From Flavihumibacter rivuli (GTDB taxonomy: Bacteria > Bacteroidota > Bacteroidia > Chitinophagales > Chitinophagaceae): a stretch of DNA of 64,000 nucleotides. The notes beneath the pieces are model-generated. The model was not told where the DNA came from and did no database searches. It was given only the letters and a program-made list of their open reading frames with translations. A program made the translations under genes and the position numbers. Within the stretch, counting starts at the first letter, position 1. The number at the start of each line of letters is the position of its first letter. Positions 61,887 to 64,000 of the stretch are shown piece after piece. The stretch spans positions 4,233,235 through 4,297,234 of the forward strand of contig NZ_CP092334.1 in NCBI RefSeq assembly GCF_018595685.2, given 5' to 3'.

Positions 61887-61948
61887 GCCCGCCTTCGCTG
61901 AAGCTTCGGCGGGCGAGGTGACCCGCCTTCGCTAAAGCTTCGGCGGGC
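61887..61948. repeat. Two tandem copies of a GC-rich palindrome
   Basis: A 28-bp imperfect palindrome, GCCCGCC-TTC-GCT-GA-AGC-TTC-GGCGGGC, occupies 61887-61914. It recurs with three substitutions at 61921-61948, a period of 34 bp. Each copy can fold into a hairpin with a 6-7 bp outer stem and a 3-bp inner stem. It lies between two divergent genes and is much richer in GC than its surroundings, like REP-type intergenic repeats. Confidence 0.7.
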
Positions 61949-62080
61949 GATGTGTAGAGCAATATAATGTAATGATCCTTGCTTTTCAATTGTGAACAAC
62001 TGTTAGCAGGATGTGTGGTTTGATTACAGTCAATAATTTTTAACCCTGTTTTCTTTGTCTTTTACTGGATAGCAGGCTGG

Positions 62081-62108
62081 TTGAGTTTTTTATTTCCATT
62101 TATGTTTG
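62081..62108 (+). promoter_or_regulatory. Promoter of the split 5'-nucleotidase genes
   Basis: TTG (62081-62083) and TATGTTTG (62101-62108) are separated by 17 bp and match the Bacteroidota consensus exactly. Transcription would begin near 62113, with a leader of about 65 nt. Confidence 0.6.
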
Positions 62109-62177
62109 GGAACTTTGCGCCCCTTACAAAAAGGATGGTATGAAAGAAAAAATAATTTGTACCTTTTAATCATTCGT

Positions 62178-62936
62178 ATGAATAATTGGAAAAAATGGGT
62201 CCTGGTAAGTAGCTGCCTTCCACTGGCTTTGATGATGGGCGCTTGTGCCCGTCAATACACGGCCGGCTCCATGAATTATACTGCTTACCGGATCAGGAAT
62301 ACCATGCCTGCAGACAATGCTTTGCAGGATATGCTATTGCCCTATGCGGATAGTGTGAACAAAAGCATGAATAAGGTGATCGCTGAAGTGGAAGTCGCCC
62401 TAGATAAGAAGCAGCCAGAAAGCAAACTGGGCAATGTGCTGGCGGATGCGATGAAGCAGGAAGGGGAGCGATTGTATGGCATGGCCATCGACGCTGCTTT
62501 CGTGAATTATGGTGGGGTAAGGTTGACACAGCTTCCTGCGGGGCCGCTGACCATTGGAAAGGTTTTTGAAATAATGCCTTTCGATAATATCCTGGTGTTG
62601 CAGAAACTGCCGGCCTCTACTGTCAAGGAACTATTGGACCATATAGCGGCTCGTGGCGGCTGGCCCTGCAGTGGGGTGCAGTTCCAGATCAGGGACAAGA
62701 AAGCAGAGTCCATTTTGATCGGTGGGGAGCCTTTTGATCCAAATAAGGAATATGTCATTGCAAATGCTGATTTTATTGCCAATGGCGGTGATGATTGTTG
62801 GATGATGAGGAAATACCCCCAGATCAATAAAGGTTACCTGGTGAGGGACGCCTTCATCCAATACTTTAGCAGGCTTGGCCAGGAAGGAAAGAAAATCAAT
62901 GCAGAACTGGAAAACAGGATTGTCAATGCTCAGTAG
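62178..62936 (+). CDS. 5'-nucleotidase C-terminal-domain lipoprotein
   Basis: The 252-residue protein carries only the C-terminal substrate-binding domain of UshA-type 5'-nucleotidases. Typical segments are ESKLGNVLADAMKQ, AAFVNYGGVR, FEIMPFDNILV and ANADFIANGGDD. The N terminus has a lipobox, MGAC, with Cys23 as lipid anchor. The catalytic metallophosphatase half is encoded by the next gene, which overlaps it by 11 bp. Together they could form a split periplasmic nucleotidase. The ATG at 62178 is chosen because it gives a proper lipoprotein signal. Confidence 0.88.
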   Translation: MNNWKKWVLVSSCLPLALMMGACARQYTAGSMNYTAYRIRNTMPADNALQDMLLPYADSVNKSMNKVIAEVEVALDKKQPESKLGNVLADAMKQEGERLYGMAIDAAFVNYGGVRLTQLPAGPLTIGKVFEIMPFDNILVLQKLPASTVKELLDHIAARGGWPCSGVQFQIRDKKAESILIGGEPFDPNKEYVIANADFIANGGDDCWMMRKYPQINKGYLVRDAFIQYFSRLGQEGKKINAELENRIVNAQ

Positions 62937-63861
62937 GAGAAAATTCATACAAAAAACGGCTTTAACCGGTGGGGCATTACTGGCTGGTAGCCCCTTGCTC
63001 AACGAATTGAAAGCAGAAGAACAGCCGGAGCGGCTCGTGATCCTTCATACGAATGATGTACATAGCAGGTTGGAACCCTTCCCTATGGATGGATCAAGGA
63101 ACCAGGGGCTTGGCGGGGTTGCAGCCAGGGCTGAGGTGATCAGGAAGGTGAGGGAAGAAGGCAAGCATGTATTGTTGCTGGATGCCGGGGATATATTCCA
63201 GGGGACACCTTATTTCAATTTTTATAAGGGGGAGCCGGAAATGAAGGCCATGGCAGCAATGGGTTATGATGCCTGTACGATGGGTAACCATGACTTTGAT
63301 GCTGGCATGGAGAATTTTGCCAACCAGCTGGTAAAAGGCGGTTTCCCCGTTTTGGTCAGCAACTATGACTTTACCGGTACGCCGCTTGAACACAAGACCC
63401 TGCCTTATACCATATTTAAGAAGGGGAAGCTGAAGATCGGTGTGACAGGAGTGGGAATTGAATTAATGGGACTGGTGCCCGATAACCTGTTTGGTGCCAC
63501 TAAGTACCTCGATCCGGTCCAGTCGGCTAACAGGGTGGCGCATCACCTGAAGACAAAGGAAAAATGTGATATGGTCATCTGTTTGAGCCACCTGGGTTAC
63601 CAGTATAAGGAAAATAAGGTGAGTGATGTGGTTTTAGCTAAGGAATCAGACAATATTGATGTCATAATAGGCGGTCATACACATACGTTTTTTGACTCAC
63701 CTGTTGTGTATAAAAATATTTCGGGTGATGATGTTGTGGTCAATCAGGTGGGATGGGGTGGAATCGTTCTAGGCCGCATGGAATTTGCGTTTCAGCGAAA
63801 TAGGAAGAAAAATTTGGAGGCTTCCCACACTGTTGTTATTGGCGAAAAATCAAGTGAGTAA
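62926..63861 (+). CDS. 5'-nucleotidase metallophosphatase-domain protein with Tat-like signal
   Basis: The 311-residue protein is the catalytic half of a UshA-type 5'-nucleotidase. The calcineurin-like metal motifs are HTNDVH at residues 41-46, LDAGD at 85-89, MGNHDFD at 119-125, and a later GGHTHTF. The start, MLSRRKFIQKTALTGGALLAG, contains a twin-arginine signal. It removes phosphate from nucleotides or similar esters in the periplasm. The substrate-selecting C-terminal domain is missing and lies in the upstream overlapping gene. Confidence 0.9.
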   Translation: MLSRRKFIQKTALTGGALLAGSPLLNELKAEEQPERLVILHTNDVHSRLEPFPMDGSRNQGLGGVAARAEVIRKVREEGKHVLLLDAGDIFQGTPYFNFYKGEPEMKAMAAMGYDACTMGNHDFDAGMENFANQLVKGGFPVLVSNYDFTGTPLEHKTLPYTIFKKGKLKIGVTGVGIELMGLVPDNLFGATKYLDPVQSANRVAHHLKTKEKCDMVICLSHLGYQYKENKVSDVVLAKESDNIDVIIGGHTHTFFDSPVVYKNISGDDVVVNQVGWGGIVLGRMEFAFQRNRKKNLEASHTVVIGEKSSE

Positions 63862-64000
63862 AAAATTTTTTTTTCAACAAAAAAATTTGATATTCGTCCC
63901 CCTACGAAAAATTTTCAATCCAATTTCTTTGAAGACGTTGTTGCGCAGGAGTGCAGGAAGAAGAATTCGTAACTTATTATAATAAACTGCTTTTTCACCA
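63862..64000. other. AT-rich 3' flank at the window edge
   Basis: Beyond the last stop codon the sequence is A/T-rich and contains no convincing gene start, hairpin or RNA gene before the window ends. Confidence 0.4.

Larger units (their letters stand above)
61833..62177. other. 345-bp divergent intergenic region with repeats and promoter
   Basis: It holds the paired GC-rich palindromes, a perfect promoter for the 5'-nucleotidase pair, and a -7 box for the oxidoreductase at 61861-61868. The stretch 61949-62080 contains nothing else recognisable. Confidence 0.5.

Noticed and set aside
62178..63861. A frameshifted or broken single 5'-nucleotidase gene
   Set aside because: The domains are in the opposite order from UshA and each has its own export signal, so these are two intact genes.
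63785..63982. Open frame running past the end of the last gene
   Set aside because: It overlaps the metallophosphatase gene in another frame and ends in A/T-rich sequence with a meaningless composition.
1..64000. tRNA, rRNA, CRISPR arrays, insertion sequences or phage genes
   Set aside because: The larger intergenic gaps were read on both strands and no cloverleaf, spacer array, transposase or integrase signal was found. Small structured RNAs without strong sequence marks could have been missed.

Overview
This window comes from a member of the Bacteroidota, most likely the family Chitinophagaceae. The evidence is the gene content: a Bacteroidota-type division and cell-wall cluster without murF or ddl, an outer-membrane beta-barrel receptor with a carboxypeptidase-like N-terminal domain, DUF4293 and DUF6427 proteins, PepSY-like and AsmA-like proteins. 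Several promoters also fit the Bacteroidota consensus TTTG / TAnnTTTG, and Shine-Dalgarno sequences are mostly absent. No tRNA, rRNA, CRISPR array, insertion sequence or prophage was seen.

Bases 1-12900 hold a contiguous plus-strand division and cell-wall (dcw) cluster: the end of a PASTA-type penicillin-binding protein, then murE, mraY, murD, ftsW, murG, murC, ftsQ, ftsA and ftsZ, closed by a strong terminator. The products build the lipid II precursor (MurE, MurD, MurC, MraY, MurG), polymerise it (FtsW) and form the Z-ring (FtsQ, FtsA, FtsZ).

Bases 13300-24600 are mixed housekeeping genes. They include an SDR epimerase, a minus-strand ABC transporter with a small secreted partner, a fused 3-hydroxyacyl-CoA dehydrogenase/enoyl-CoA hydratase (FadN-like), a PepSY-like protein, a 1271-residue AsmA-like protein and a small outer-membrane barrel. 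Bases 24670-33300 hold metG and a minus-strand block encoding an outer-membrane receptor, an ECF sigma factor, a membrane anti-sigma-like protein and a Spy/CpxP-like protein. That block is flanked by two S66 LD-carboxypeptidase paralogues.

Bases 33500-45800 contain an orphan FecR-N-terminal-like protein, oxyR, a kup-rhodanese-hydrolase-hydrolase minus-strand run, two exported or membrane proteins of unknown role, purQ, and a stand-alone DsbD-alpha-like domain followed by dsbD. An ECF sigma gene closes this stretch. Bases 46000-64000 contain uvrA, DUF4293, a possible lysozyme-fold protein, glyA, hsp20, a sugar nucleotidyltransferase, a FabK/nitronate monooxygenase-like enzyme, a coiled-coil exported protein behind a palindrome-rich promoter, a 2H phosphoesterase, a NatAB-like ABC exporter, an FAD oxidoreductase, and a 5'-nucleotidase split into two overlapping genes.

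I found no clear new defence or mobile system. The observations most worth following are the apparent transfer of the redox-active cysteine pair from DsbD to a separate small protein, the doubly palindromic promoter near 57200, two families of REP-like palindromes, and the split 5'-nucleotidase.
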